From a virus, in the IMG/VR virus record IMGVR_UViG_3300043775_000777, positions 51,434 through 115,433 of that record: a stretch of DNA of 64,000 nucleotides. One strand, 5' to 3'. This document shows positions 14,133 to 19,714 of this stretch, piece by piece (position 1 is the stretch's first letter; each line of letters opens with the position of its first letter). The position numbers and the translations under genes are program-made. The notes below the pieces were generated by a model. It was not told the DNA's origin and ran no database searches. It worked only from the letters and a program-made list of their open reading frames with translations.

Positions 14133-14537
14133 TTATATCCCAATTTCCTCAGATACCTCAACCTCCTCAAAGTCATCATCAGAATTCTCAGAAGCAACAA
14201 CAAGGCTTGATAATGTGTACCAAGGTTTACGCGCAGTTCCATCAGCATTCTTGCTTCTAGAAACTTTACCTAAGTAGGTTTCCCCTACCTCCATACCTTG
14301 CTCATAGCTAGTACTATACACTACTATATCAGCTTTGGTGTGGCTGTTACCATTATCATCAGTAAACCTGATAGTTGCTAACTTGTAGGTTAGGGTATCC
14401 CCGTTACCATTAGTGTAAGTGAACTCTTTATCACTTAATCTAACCAAGGTAGCCTTAATGTTGGCAACCTTTTGCACATTACCACTAGGTGTTGTTTCTT
14501 CCTTAAACACCAACGCAATCTTTTTCTTTTCAATCAT
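14133..14537 (-). CDS. Putative single-stranded DNA-binding protein (OB-fold-like)
   Basis: The 134-aa product is beta-strand rich (KIALVFKEE; TYKLATIRFTDDNG; ETYLGKVSRS), as in OB folds. It ends in an acidic tail (SDDDFEEVEVSEEIGI), the hallmark of SSB proteins, which use such tails to recruit partners. The end also resembles that of the protein at 9112 (NEEFGI). A promoter box lies 48 nt before the ATG and a strong terminator follows. The SSB assignment is inference from composition. Confidence 0.6.
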   Translation of the reverse strand: MIEKKKIALVFKEETTPSGNVQKVANIKATLVRLSDKEFTYTNGNGDTLTYKLATIRFTDDNGNSHTKADIVVYSTSYEQGMEVGETYLGKVSRSKNADGTARKPWYTLSSLVVASENSDDDFEEVEVSEEIGI

Positions 14538-14649
14538 AACTTTTTGATTTTTGGGTTAATAATAATTTTCTTACAATAAAAGTTGCAAAAGGCTAAGCCG
14601 AAGGCTTCCAACACTGTCTGTTATTAACTCTCTCTCAGCTTAAATAAAA

Positions 14650-14665
14650 AGGGGATTACTCCCCT
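14650..14665 (-). terminator. Terminator with the stop codon of the 14656 gene in its loop
   Basis: AGGGGA/TCCCCT stem (14650-14655, 14660-14665); the TAA at 14656-14658 is in the loop and TTTTTATTT follows on the minus strand. Confidence 0.8.
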
Positions 14666-14868
14666 AATTTATTTTCTGCTTGTGTTACAAGTGGCTCTAT
14701 AATACCTTCTTGTATGTCATCTCTAAATGCTTTTAGAGTATCTATTGCTATGCTAAGTTCATATTTATCATAAGAAATCAAATCACTATCTGTTTTTATG
14801 ACTCTTTCATAAAGACTAATCTTTGCATTAAGCATTGCAATAATGTGTAATACCGTTTCTGTGTCCAT
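14656..14868 (-). CDS. Hypothetical protein, related to the 17577 gene product
   Basis: The product is 70 aa from ATG 14868, 30 nt after a promoter box; a longer frame upstream crosses the previous terminator and is not real. It is helical, and its end (LKAFRDDIQEGI... KLGE) matches the 17577 product (LKAYRAYVQEGI... NTGE), indicating paralogy. Function unknown. Confidence 0.6.
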   Translation of the reverse strand: MDTETVLHIIAMLNAKISLYERVIKTDSDLISYDKYELSIAIDTLKAFRDDIQEGIIEPLVTQAENKLGE

Positions 14869-14907
14869 ATTATATAGTTTAAGATTAAATAAAAGTTGTC
14901 TGTGTAA

Positions 14908-14931
14908 ATAGAAAGGGGAACAATGTCCCCT
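14908..14931 (-). terminator. Terminator of the 14936 gene
   Basis: AGGGGA (14914-14919) pairs with TCCCCT (14926-14931) around a 6-nt loop, followed on the minus strand by TTCTATTT. It lies just after the TAG at 14936. Confidence 0.75.
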
Positions 14932-14935
14932 ATAT

Positions 14936-15322
14936 CTATGGCTTAACAGGTGCTTCCAACAACTGAAACAAATCATCTTTGTCTAACAGTTTGTGTATGT
15001 CTGCCTGATATCTGTATAATTCAGTACGATATCTGTCCCAAGCACCATAATCAGCACACACAAGTTTAAGTTTCAGAACATTAGCTTTGGATTCTTCATA
15101 ATCTTTGGAATCCATACCAAGTTCTTTACTAGCATTAATCTGGCTATTCAACACGCCTATTGCAAAGACATATTGTTTATCAGAACTACCCTTGTCAATA
15201 GAAATGTTGTTGTTAACATAAATCTCAGGAATAGAATTTATTGATTCCATTAATTGAGAACACATTTCTTGTGCAAATTCAAAATCTGCTTTTGCTTGTT
15301 TGTAAGCTTCTAACTTTTTCAT
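14936..15322 (-). CDS. Hypothetical helical protein
   Basis: The 128-aa product is almost entirely helical, with coiled-coil character (KKLEAYKQAKADFEFAQEMC). A promoter box lies 36 nt before ATG 15322 and a terminator follows. Function unknown. Confidence 0.6.
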   Translation of the reverse strand: MKKLEAYKQAKADFEFAQEMCSQLMESINSIPEIYVNNNISIDKGSSDKQYVFAIGVLNSQINASKELGMDSKDYEESKANVLKLKLVCADYGAWDRYRTELYRYQADIHKLLDKDDLFQLLEAPVKP

Positions 15323-15369
15323 AGTGTATATTTTAATATTTTATTTCAATAAAAGTTGTAAAAAAATAA

Positions 15370-15390
15370 AGAGAGTATTACACCCTCTCT
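15370..15390 (-). terminator. Terminator with the stop codon of the 15378 gene in its loop
   Basis: AGAGAG (15370-15375) and CTCTCT (15385-15390) form the stem; the TAA at 15378-15380 is in the loop and TTTATTTTT follows on the minus strand. Confidence 0.75.
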
Positions 15391-15524
15391 ATCTTTCTCT
15401 CCATATATAACTTTACATAGAGCTTTTCTAGTTTGTCTGAATCAACCATACTGTTCATTGCCTTAATAGCACTAAGCATAGTTTCATATTCTTCCCAACT
15501 AATTACAATAGTTACTTGTTCCAT
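15378..15524 (-). CDS. 48-aa hypothetical protein
   Basis: ATG at 15524, exactly 29 nt from a promoter box, opens 48 codons (MEQVTIVISWEEYETMLSAI...KIERV). Helical and charged. The stop lies in the terminator loop. Function unknown. Confidence 0.6.
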   Translation of the reverse strand: MEQVTIVISWEEYETMLSAIKAMNSMVDSDKLEKLYVKLYMERKIERV

Positions 15525-15559
15525 AGTATATAATTTAGATTATATTAAAGTTGTTAAAA

Positions 15560-15576
15560 AGGGGATATTACTCCCC
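15560..15576 (-). terminator. Terminator with the stop codon of the 15568 gene in its loop
   Basis: AGGGG/CCCCT stem with the TAA at 15568-15570 in its loop and TTTTTAAC following on the minus strand. Confidence 0.75.
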
Positions 15577-15825
15577 TTCTTTCCAAGGTCTATACAGTCC
15601 TGATTCACAGATATTGTGTGCAAAAGAATTTAATTTCTTTTCAAAATCTTCAATATCAACTTCAGCATACCAACTTGTGCAATCTTTGTTAAATGATTCA
15701 AGAGCCTGTTTATATTTGTATGCTAAAAAATGATAGTCTATTCTTTTTTCTTCAGGATAACTGTGATAGTTTACTGAACGGTCTACCATACCTGATAGAC
15801 TTTTAAATGCTTTTTCAAAGTTCAT
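15568..15825 (-). CDS. Hypothetical protein
   Basis: The product is 85 aa, helical, Tyr/Phe/Lys-rich (FLAYKYKQALESFNK), ending KEGE where the terminator hairpin supplies the last codons. Promoter box 35 nt before ATG 15825. Function unknown. Confidence 0.6.
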   Translation of the reverse strand: MNFEKAFKSLSGMVDRSVNYHSYPEEKRIDYHFLAYKYKQALESFNKDCTSWYAEVDIEDFEKKLNSFAHNICESGLYRPWKEGE

Positions 15826-15865
15826 ATTATATAGTTTTAATTTTCTTAAAATAAAAGTTGTTAAA

Positions 15866-15889
15866 TGAAAAAGGGGATATAGTCCCCTT
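15866..15889 (-). terminator. Terminator of the 15895 micro-gene
   Basis: A perfect 7-bp stem (AAGGGGA 15871-15877, TCCCCTT 15883-15889) with a 5-nt loop, followed on the minus strand by TTTCATTTAAC. Confidence 0.75.
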
Positions 15890-15894
15890 ACTGA

Positions 15895-15963
15895 TTATCT
15901 CATTATGCGGTATTTAACATAACACAATAAGAATACAAATCCCCAAAGAATTGCTGTTACCAT
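15895..15963 (-). CDS. 22-aa membrane peptide
   Basis: ATG at 15963 opens 22 codons (VTAILWGFVFLLCYVKYRIM), a single hydrophobic span with a basic end. It has its own promoter box (36 nt upstream) and terminator, so a 22-codon gene has a full transcription unit of its own. Function unknown. Confidence 0.5.
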   Translation of the reverse strand: MVTAILWGFVFLLCYVKYRIMR

Positions 15964-16011
15964 AGTTGTTAGTTTTAAATTTTAATAAAATAAAAGTTGC
16001 TATGTATAAAT

Positions 16012-16034
16012 AAAAAGGGGGAATTTCTTCCCCC
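16012..16034 (-). terminator. Terminator of the 16040 gene
   Basis: A perfect 7-bp stem (GGGGGAA 16017-16023, TTCCCCC 16028-16034) with a 4-nt loop, followed on the minus strand by TTTTTATTT. Confidence 0.8.
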
Positions 16035-16039
16035 ATAAA

Positions 16040-16222
16040 CTATACAACTAACAATGTATGTTCAGGGTGTATTATATGGTATTCTTCTACCAAACTATCC
16101 CTGTAAGCCTTTATCTCTTCTTCCGGCAATTGCTCAAATGCTTTTAACATAGCTTTGTCAGCTTTTTTTCCTAATAAGATTAATATCCCATCAATCTCAT
16201 CAATCATAAATTTTGTTATCAT
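16040..16222 (-). CDS. 60-aa hypothetical protein
   Basis: ATG at 16222 is 31 nt from a promoter box; an internal ATG at 16207 is possible. Helical (MLKAFEQLPEEEIKAYRDSL). The LKAF...KAYRDS pattern faintly recalls the 14656/17577 family. Function unknown. Confidence 0.55.
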   Translation of the reverse strand: MITKFMIDEIDGILILLGKKADKAMLKAFEQLPEEEIKAYRDSLVEEYHIIHPEHTLLVV

Positions 16223-16254
16223 ATTGTATATATTTTTATTACAATAAAAGTTGA

Positions 16255-16284
16255 AATAAAAACTTAGGGATTATCTCCCTAAGT
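16255..16284 (-). terminator. Terminator with the stop codon of the 16271 gene in its loop
   Basis: ACTTAGGGA (16262-16270) and TCCCTAAGT (16276-16284) form a 9-bp stem with the TAA (16271-16273) in the loop and TTTTTATTT following. Confidence 0.8.
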
Positions 16285-16459
16285 CTTCATCATACTCAAA
16301 TGTTCCGGTCTCTATGTATTCATAGATCTCATGCTTAGTAGCATAGTCTACAACTTTGCCGTCTTCAAAGAACAGTGCATACTGTTTCCGGCCATCCATA
16401 GTCTGTTGATACTTAACTTGTCCTGTAAGTAACAACCAAATGAAAATAACTTTTACCAT
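16271..16459 (-). CDS. 62-aa protein with N-terminal membrane segment
   Basis: A hydrophobic start (VKVIFIWLLLTGQV) suggests a membrane anchor or signal. The rest is acidic and beta-like (ALFFEDGKVVDYATKHEIYE). Promoter box 29 nt before ATG 16459. Function unknown. Confidence 0.55.
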   Translation of the reverse strand: MVKVIFIWLLLTGQVKYQQTMDGRKQYALFFEDGKVVDYATKHEIYEYIETGTFEYDEDLGR

Positions 16460-16493
16460 AATATATATTTCTAATGCAATAAAAGCTGTTTAA

Positions 16494-16520
16494 AAGAAGA
16501 AGGTTTATAAGCCTTCTTCT
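16494..16520 (-). terminator. Terminator with the stop codon of the 16505 gene in its loop
   Basis: A GAAGAAG-type stem pairs AAGAAGAAGG with CCTTCTTCTT; the TAA at 16505-16507 lies in the loop and a T-rich tract follows. Confidence 0.7.
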
Positions 16521-16645
16521 TCTTTATACTGTAGATATGATTCATATGCTGTTAAGCAATATGCATCATACTCTGCTTGTAATTCAGCACAAGAATTACA
16601 ATGGTTTTCATCACCTAGTAAACAGGCACAAGTTGTATTTTCCAT
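16505..16645 (-). CDS. 46-aa cysteine-rich putative zinc-binding protein
   Basis: ATG at 16645 is 29 nt from a promoter box. Two pairs, CxC near residue 6 and HCNSC near residue 15, could form a zinc site; a helical tail follows (ELQAEYDAYCLTAYESYLQY). It resembles the C-terminus of the 12006 product. Function unknown. Confidence 0.6.
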   Translation of the reverse strand: MENTTCACLLGDENHCNSCAELQAEYDAYCLTAYESYLQYKEEEGL

Positions 16646-16680
16646 AATATAAGTTTAGCACACAATAGAAGTTGTATTAA

Positions 16681-16704
16681 ATAAAAAAGGAGCTATTGCT
16701 CCTT
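16681..16704 (-). terminator. Terminator with the stop codon of the 16693 gene in its stem-loop
   Basis: AAGGAGC (16687-16693) and GCTCCTT (16698-16704) form a 7-bp stem with a 4-nt loop; the TAG at 16693-16695 is within it and TTTTTTATTT follows. Confidence 0.8.
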
Positions 16705-16950
16705 AATTATAATGTCTTTCAACCATTGGTTAATGAACTCTTCAGTTACATAACCTATTGGATCTTCCATACATCTAGTGTCCCACATTTCAAATGTAGT
16801 TACACCATCTCCTTTTAATCCAAATCCACCTCCTACAACACTAATCATTTCATCTTCATTAGGATATTGAAATGTCCAATGAGTTGCACCCGGTATTACA
16901 CGGTGTGCCTTCCTGATAAAATCTTCAGGGAATCTTAATGCCTTTGTCAT
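16693..16950 (-). CDS. Hypothetical protein
   Basis: The product is 85 aa with a glycine loop (VVGGGFGLKGDGV) between beta strands and a helical end (FINQWLKDIIIKEQ). Promoter box 30 nt before ATG 16950. Function unknown. Confidence 0.55.
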   Translation of the reverse strand: MTKALRFPEDFIRKAHRVIPGATHWTFQYPNEDEMISVVGGGFGLKGDGVTTFEMWDTRCMEDPIGYVTEEFINQWLKDIIIKEQ

Positions 16951-16985
16951 AATGTATAATTTATCATTAAATAAAAGCTGTTTAA

Positions 16986-17020
16986 ATAAAAAAGAGCAAG
17001 GATTATTCTCCCTGCTCTTT
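16986..17020 (-). terminator. Terminator with the stop codon of the 17003 gene in its loop
   Basis: AAAGAGCA (16991-16998) and TGCTCTTT (17013-17020) form an 8-bp stem; the TAA at 17003-17005 is in the loop and TTTATTT follows. Confidence 0.8.
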
Positions 17021-17179
17021 TACTCTACAAACATTAAACACAATGTATTCTCCCGCAGTATGTATCTCATATTTCTTGAGAATACCTTTGGTCATCCATT
17101 GATTCAATCTAGTTTGCATTTTAGTTAGTTCTCCTGCATCTGATGCAAGAAAACTATAAAGGTCAACACGTAGTTTCAT
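17003..17179 (-). CDS. 58-aa hypothetical protein, possible winged helix
   Basis: ATG at 17179 is 29 nt from a promoter box. The order of helices then a beta hairpin (ELTKMQTRLNQWMTKGIL; YEIHTAGEYIVFNVCRVKEQ) would suit a small winged-helix DNA-binding protein, but this is a guess from pattern. Stop in the terminator loop. Confidence 0.55.
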   Translation of the reverse strand: MKLRVDLYSFLASDAGELTKMQTRLNQWMTKGILKKYEIHTAGEYIVFNVCRVKEQGE

Positions 17180-17211
17180 ATGTATAGTTTCTGTGGCAAT
17201 AAAAGCTGAAA

Positions 17212-17237
17212 AATAAAAAGAGAGACATTGTCTCTCT
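17212..17237 (-). terminator. Terminator of the 17245 gene
   Basis: A perfect 8-bp stem (AGAGAGAC 17219-17226, GTCTCTCT 17230-17237) with a 3-nt loop and TTTTTATTTTTC following on the minus strand. Confidence 0.8.
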
Positions 17238-17244
17238 CTTAATG

Positions 17245-17445
17245 CTATGCACCTTGTAGCTTTTCTTCTATGTGCATTATTAGGTTAAGCATTCCCATAA
17301 TGGAGCAACCTGCTAATATAATACCCATAGTAATTAAACCTACCATTGGTGCAGTTGGTTCTACAGATAATACTCCGAAGAAGTATAAACAGAATGTGCC
17401 AAGGCCTGAAGCATATAGCACAATAAACTTAAGTAATTGTTTCAT
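17245..17445 (-). CDS. 66-aa two-span membrane protein
   Basis: ATG at 17445 is 30 nt from a promoter box; longer frames upstream cross a terminator. Two hydrophobic spans (LLKFIVLYASGLGTFCLYFF and VGLITMGIILAGCSIMGMLN) suggest an inner-membrane protein. Function unknown. Confidence 0.6.
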   Translation of the reverse strand: MKQLLKFIVLYASGLGTFCLYFFGVLSVEPTAPMVGLITMGIILAGCSIMGMLNLIMHIEEKLQGA

Positions 17446-17485
17446 AGTATATAATTTCTCATACAATAAAAGCTGTCTAACACAG

Positions 17486-17557
17486 AAAAAAAAGGGGATA
17501 TCATCCCCTGTAGTGTTTAACTTTTCATAGCTTTTAGTTTTCATACAATAAAAGCTG
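17486..17557 (-). ncRNA. Empty cassette: promoter box plus terminator with only MKS-stop
   Basis: A full promoter box (17546-17557) is followed at 29 nt by ATG AAA AGT TAA (17517-17528), and 8 nt later by a perfect terminator (AGGGGAT 17493-17499, ATCCCCT 17503-17509, then a T-run). The unit would make an RNA of about 45 nt. It is either a small RNA or the remains of a deleted mini-gene. Confidence 0.5.
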
Positions 17558-17561
17558 AATT

Positions 17562-17591
17562 AAAAAGCAATACAGGTTATTCCCCTGTATT
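17562..17591 (-). terminator. Terminator with the stop codon of the 17577 gene in its loop
   Basis: AATACAGG (17569-17576) and CCTGTATT (17584-17591) form an 8-bp stem; the TAA at 17577-17579 is in the loop. Confidence 0.75.
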
Positions 17592-17759
17592 ACTTTCCAT
17601 TGCTGATACAGCAGCTTCAATACCTTCTTGAACATAAGCTCTATATGCTTTTAAATCAGATAGCTCATATAGTTCTTTAAATGTCTTACCTTCTGTTTCT
17701 AAGGTAGCAATTGCTTTATCTAGCGTTTCAGCTAAATCAAATAGTTGGTTTGCAGTCAT
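17577..17759 (-). CDS. 60-aa hypothetical protein, paralogue of the 14656 product
   Basis: ATG at 17759 is 30 nt from a promoter box; the longer upstream frame is a low-complexity artefact. Helical (LAETLDKAIATLETEGKTFK), ending LKAYRAYVQEGI...GE like the 14656 product. It is the first leftward gene after the divergent control region. Function unknown. Confidence 0.6.
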   Translation of the reverse strand: MTANQLFDLAETLDKAIATLETEGKTFKELYELSDLKAYRAYVQEGIEAAVSAMESNTGE

Positions 17760-17789
17760 AGTTATTAGTTTCTCATACAATAGAAGTTG

Positions 17790-18113
17790 TGCTATATACT
17801 GTCTTCTCTGTGTGTGTGGTTGGTGTGCTGCCTCGGTTGTCTCAGCACCCTCCCCCCTCTGTGTCATAGTCTTCTGCTTAGCTTTTGCATCTGTTGTCTC
17901 TGCTTTGTTCTGTCTCTGCTAGCATCCACACACTTTTCCTGTGTCAGAGTTTTTTAGATTTTTTCCTAGATTCAGGCTTGCTCCCTCAGCTTCATAGGGG
18001 GTATGCCACTTTTTTTCAGAGCCCCGGGGGTTTTTGCTATATGCCCCATCTCACACTCTTATATACTACAACTTAATTATCTTAAAAAAATTTGGTATGT
18101 TTAGAATTATGTA
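17790..18113. other. Divergent control region with pyrimidine-rich tract
   Basis: No gene is visible. The plus strand of 17790-17960 is strongly pyrimidine-rich (for example tgtcttctctgtgtgtgtgg), unlike the rest of the window. Further right are two GC-rich patches (near 18000 and 18022). This is where leftward and rightward transcription diverge, so it may hold an origin or control sites. Confidence 0.5.
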
Positions 18114-18121
18114 TATATTTG
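18114..18121 (+). promoter_or_regulatory. TATATTTG promoter of a short RNA
   Basis: TATATTTG is an exact TAnnTTTG -7 box. Transcription would begin near 18128 and stop at the terminator at 18161-18187, with no ORF between. Confidence 0.6.
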
Positions 18122-18127
18122 TTGAGC

Positions 18128-18187
18128 TAATAACTTTCATTTTAGGATTAATACTAAAAGCCCCGGAGCTACAGTCTGGGGTTTTTT
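18128..18187 (+). ncRNA. Predicted RNA of about 60 nt
   Basis: The RNA runs from the inferred start after the TATATTTG box to a strong terminator. It has no ORF. The same layout and length recur at 19715-19775, with a similar AT-rich middle and CCC/GGGG terminator. Confidence 0.5.
18161..18187 (+). terminator. Intrinsic terminator
   Basis: CCCCGGA (18161-18167) pairs with TCTGGGG (18175-18181), followed by six T. Confidence 0.8.
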
Positions 18188-18319
18188 AATAAGTGTGCCC
18201 CCCTGTGTTGAGATAGACATAGGCCAAGTTCCAGACAGCATACCGTAAGATCTGCTCACTACACTGGACTTTTTGGTTACTGGGAAAGCATGGTACCAAC
18301 ATGTATAACTAGTAACAAC
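18188..18319 (+). other. Non-coding stretch between two terminators
   Basis: No gene seen. It is GC-richer than its surroundings and ends in a second terminator. It could be part of a longer leader RNA that reads through the first terminator. Confidence 0.4.
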
Positions 18320-18364
18320 CCCAGATAAGTTTCTCTGATCAAGAAATACTGTCTGGGTTTTTTT
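18320..18364 (+). terminator. Intrinsic terminator with structured loop
   Basis: CCCAGA (18320-18325) pairs with TCTGGG (18352-18357), with an inner TTTCT/AGAAA stem, followed by seven T. Confidence 0.7.
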
Positions 18365-18389
18365 GTATATTAGATATTGTATATATTTG
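18361..18389 (+). promoter_or_regulatory. Tandem promoters: TTTTGTATATTA and TATATTTG
   Basis: TTTTGTATATTA (18361-18372) is one of seven copies of the presumed late motif. TATATTTG (18382-18389) is a host-type -7 box ending 5 nt before the ATG at 18395, implying a leaderless or near-leaderless mRNA. Confidence 0.6.
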
Positions 18390-18394
18390 TAGAT

Positions 18395-18838
18395 ATGAAA
18401 AAGTATGACATGGGTAAGTATGTGCTCCTGGCCGGGGAAGATGCTACCAAGATATTTGACTACTATGATGTAGATGAGATGCACGGGTTGAACAGAAAAG
18501 ATGCTCAGGCAGAAGAAGTAGATAAGACTGTAGGCAACGGGGTTTATATTTATGGGTGGACTAACTATGACCCAGCAGATAAGAAGCTTACTGCTAAGAA
18601 GCCTTATCTCCCGTTTCTGTTTATTAACCTAGGTACATTTAAGAGGTACTCTATTACAGAGAAAGCTACCGCAGTTATGCATGAGACTATGCATATGGCT
18701 TTGTTACTTAATAACTGGAATGTCAAGGATAAAGAAGAAGAGGTTATTACTTATGCTGAAGATGAAGCTAACAAGATTATTGATAAGCTAGGGTTTGATA
18801 AGAAGGAGCAACCTAAAAAAGGGTTCTTCAAAAAATGA
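18395..18838 (+). CDS. HETMH metallopeptidase-like protein
   Basis: The product is 147 aa from the ATG at 18395. It contains HETMH at residues 96-100, the HExxH zinc site of gluzincin-type peptidases, with downstream glutamates (E114-E116, E122) able to act as third ligand. The sequence before it is beta-rich (PFLFINLGTF), as in short one-domain phage and bacterial peptidases. Its TGA overlaps the ATG of the next gene (ATGA), so it is coupled to the aminoacyl-tRNA-protein transferase homologue. A cleavage that exposes new N-termini would supply substrates for that enzyme; this link is inference. Confidence 0.65.
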   Translation: MKKYDMGKYVLLAGEDATKIFDYYDVDEMHGLNRKDAQAEEVDKTVGNGVYIYGWTNYDPADKKLTAKKPYLPFLFINLGTFKRYSITEKATAVMHETMHMALLLNNWNVKDKEEEVITYAEDEANKIIDKLGFDKKEQPKKGFFKK

Positions 18839-19509
18839 AAGTATACTTTGATCATGTCCAAGGCTTTGGCAAAGTAAGTGACCTGGAGTTAATTATCAAC
18901 TGTGCATATGGAATATTAGAACCTAATGAATCTCCCACAGATGCATTACTACAAGGATGGATACCGTGGGAGGGTAAGTGGTATAATGAGCGCAGTACTA
19001 GAATTAATTTAGCTAAATATAGACCATCTAAGACTACTAAGAAGTTATCCAAAAAGATTATAGTAGAAGCTGGAAATATTGATGTATCATTAGAACAGTA
19101 CACAGAACTATACAACAAATACTGTCAGCATCATGGCTTCAAAAGAGATATCAAGCTAGAGTCATTCAAGGATTGTTCTGTTATAGAGTATCAAACAGAT
19201 GAGCTTGTTGGTATTAGTTTATACAAACAGTTTGATACACAGTTTGTGGCATATCAGTTTATATGGGATTATGCAGATCCTAAACTTTCTCTAGGTACAG
19301 TAGCTCAGATGATGGAGTGTGAAACTGCAAAGCTTCTGAACTGTGAGTATGTTTATCTACTTGGTGGGTATGAGCAGTGCTGTAAGTATAAAGCTAACTA
19401 CCCGGGGTTTGAATTCTGGACAGGTGCAGAGTGGTCTACTGATATAGAACTTTATAACACTCTAGTAGATAGAGATGAAAGAATAAAGATTGAGAACTAT
19501 GATGTATGA
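18835..19509 (+). CDS. Aminoacyl-tRNA-protein transferase (ATE/Bpt family)
   Basis: The 224-aa product resembles arginyl/leucyl-tRNA-protein transferases, which add Arg or Leu to N-terminal acidic residues and so mark proteins for ClpS/ClpAP. It shows GW at 41-42, RINLAKYRPSKTTKKLSKK at 56-74 (family pattern: F-x-P-S-x-S-Q-R-R), then the GNAT-like C-terminal core with SLGT at 152-155, EYVYLLGGYEQC at 171-182 and YKANYP at 185-190 (family: YYYLGYYI-x-x-C-x-x-M-x-Y-K). The zinc-type CxxC near the N-terminus of many ATEs is not seen. It overlaps the metallopeptidase gene. The amino acid it transfers cannot be told from sequence. Confidence 0.8.
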   Translation: MKVYFDHVQGFGKVSDLELIINCAYGILEPNESPTDALLQGWIPWEGKWYNERSTRINLAKYRPSKTTKKLSKKIIVEAGNIDVSLEQYTELYNKYCQHHGFKRDIKLESFKDCSVIEYQTDELVGISLYKQFDTQFVAYQFIWDYADPKLSLGTVAQMMECETAKLLNCEYVYLLGGYEQCCKYKANYPGFEFWTGAEWSTDIELYNTLVDRDERIKIENYDV

Positions 19510-19696
19510 ACCAACTAATAGGATAGAGGTAAACACACCTAAAGGTTCTGGGATCATATGGATCATTACTGACTATGGGCATGAGACGGATACTATCTAT
19601 ACTGTGATTATTACAGCCACCGGAGAGTTCTGGCAGTTTACTCACAAAGACATCCGTGCAAAAAATAATTTAACTTATGGTAGAGATATAAAATAA
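19499..19696 (+). CDS. 65-aa hypothetical protein
   Basis: The ATG at 19499 (or 19502) overlaps the end of the transferase gene by about 10 nt. The protein is beta-rich (IIWIITDYGH; YTVIITATGEFWQF), perhaps a small SH3-like barrel. Third gene of the same operon. Function unknown. Confidence 0.6.
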   Translation: MMYEPTNRIEVNTPKGSGIIWIITDYGHETDTIYTVIITATGEFWQFTHKDIRAKNNLTYGRDIK

Positions 19697-19700
19697 GTTG

Positions 19701-19708
19701 TATATTTG
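19701..19708 (+). promoter_or_regulatory. TATATTTG promoter of a second short RNA
   Basis: An exact -7 box four bases after the stop of the previous gene; only a terminator follows within 70 nt. Confidence 0.55.
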
Positions 19709-19714
19709 TACTAG

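Larger units (their letters stand above)
14574..17789 (-). promoter_or_regulatory. Array of 14 CARCTTYTATTK boxes, one before each small gene
   Basis: Minus-strand boxes end at 14585, 14898, 15358, 15553, 15860, 15999, 16253, 16488, 16674, 16980, 17208, 17475, 17557 and 17789. The distance from the first C of the box to the A of the ATG is 29-31 nt in ten cases and 35-48 nt in the others. A TATA-rich element usually touches the ATG. The fixed spacing fits a -35/-10-like promoter giving leaderless or nearly leaderless mRNA. The list of sites is what I read; the promoter role is inferred. Confidence 0.65.

Noticed and set aside
17245-17544. Longer frame for the 17245 gene
   Set aside because: It would read through the upstream terminator and promoter box; ATG 17445 fits the cassette rule.
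17577-17867. Longer frame for the 17577 gene
   Set aside because: The extension has odd composition and crosses the promoter box; ATG 17759 has the standard 30-nt spacing.
18137-18484. 115-codon leftward ORF across the control region
   Set aside because: It runs through two terminators and into the peptidase gene on the other strand.
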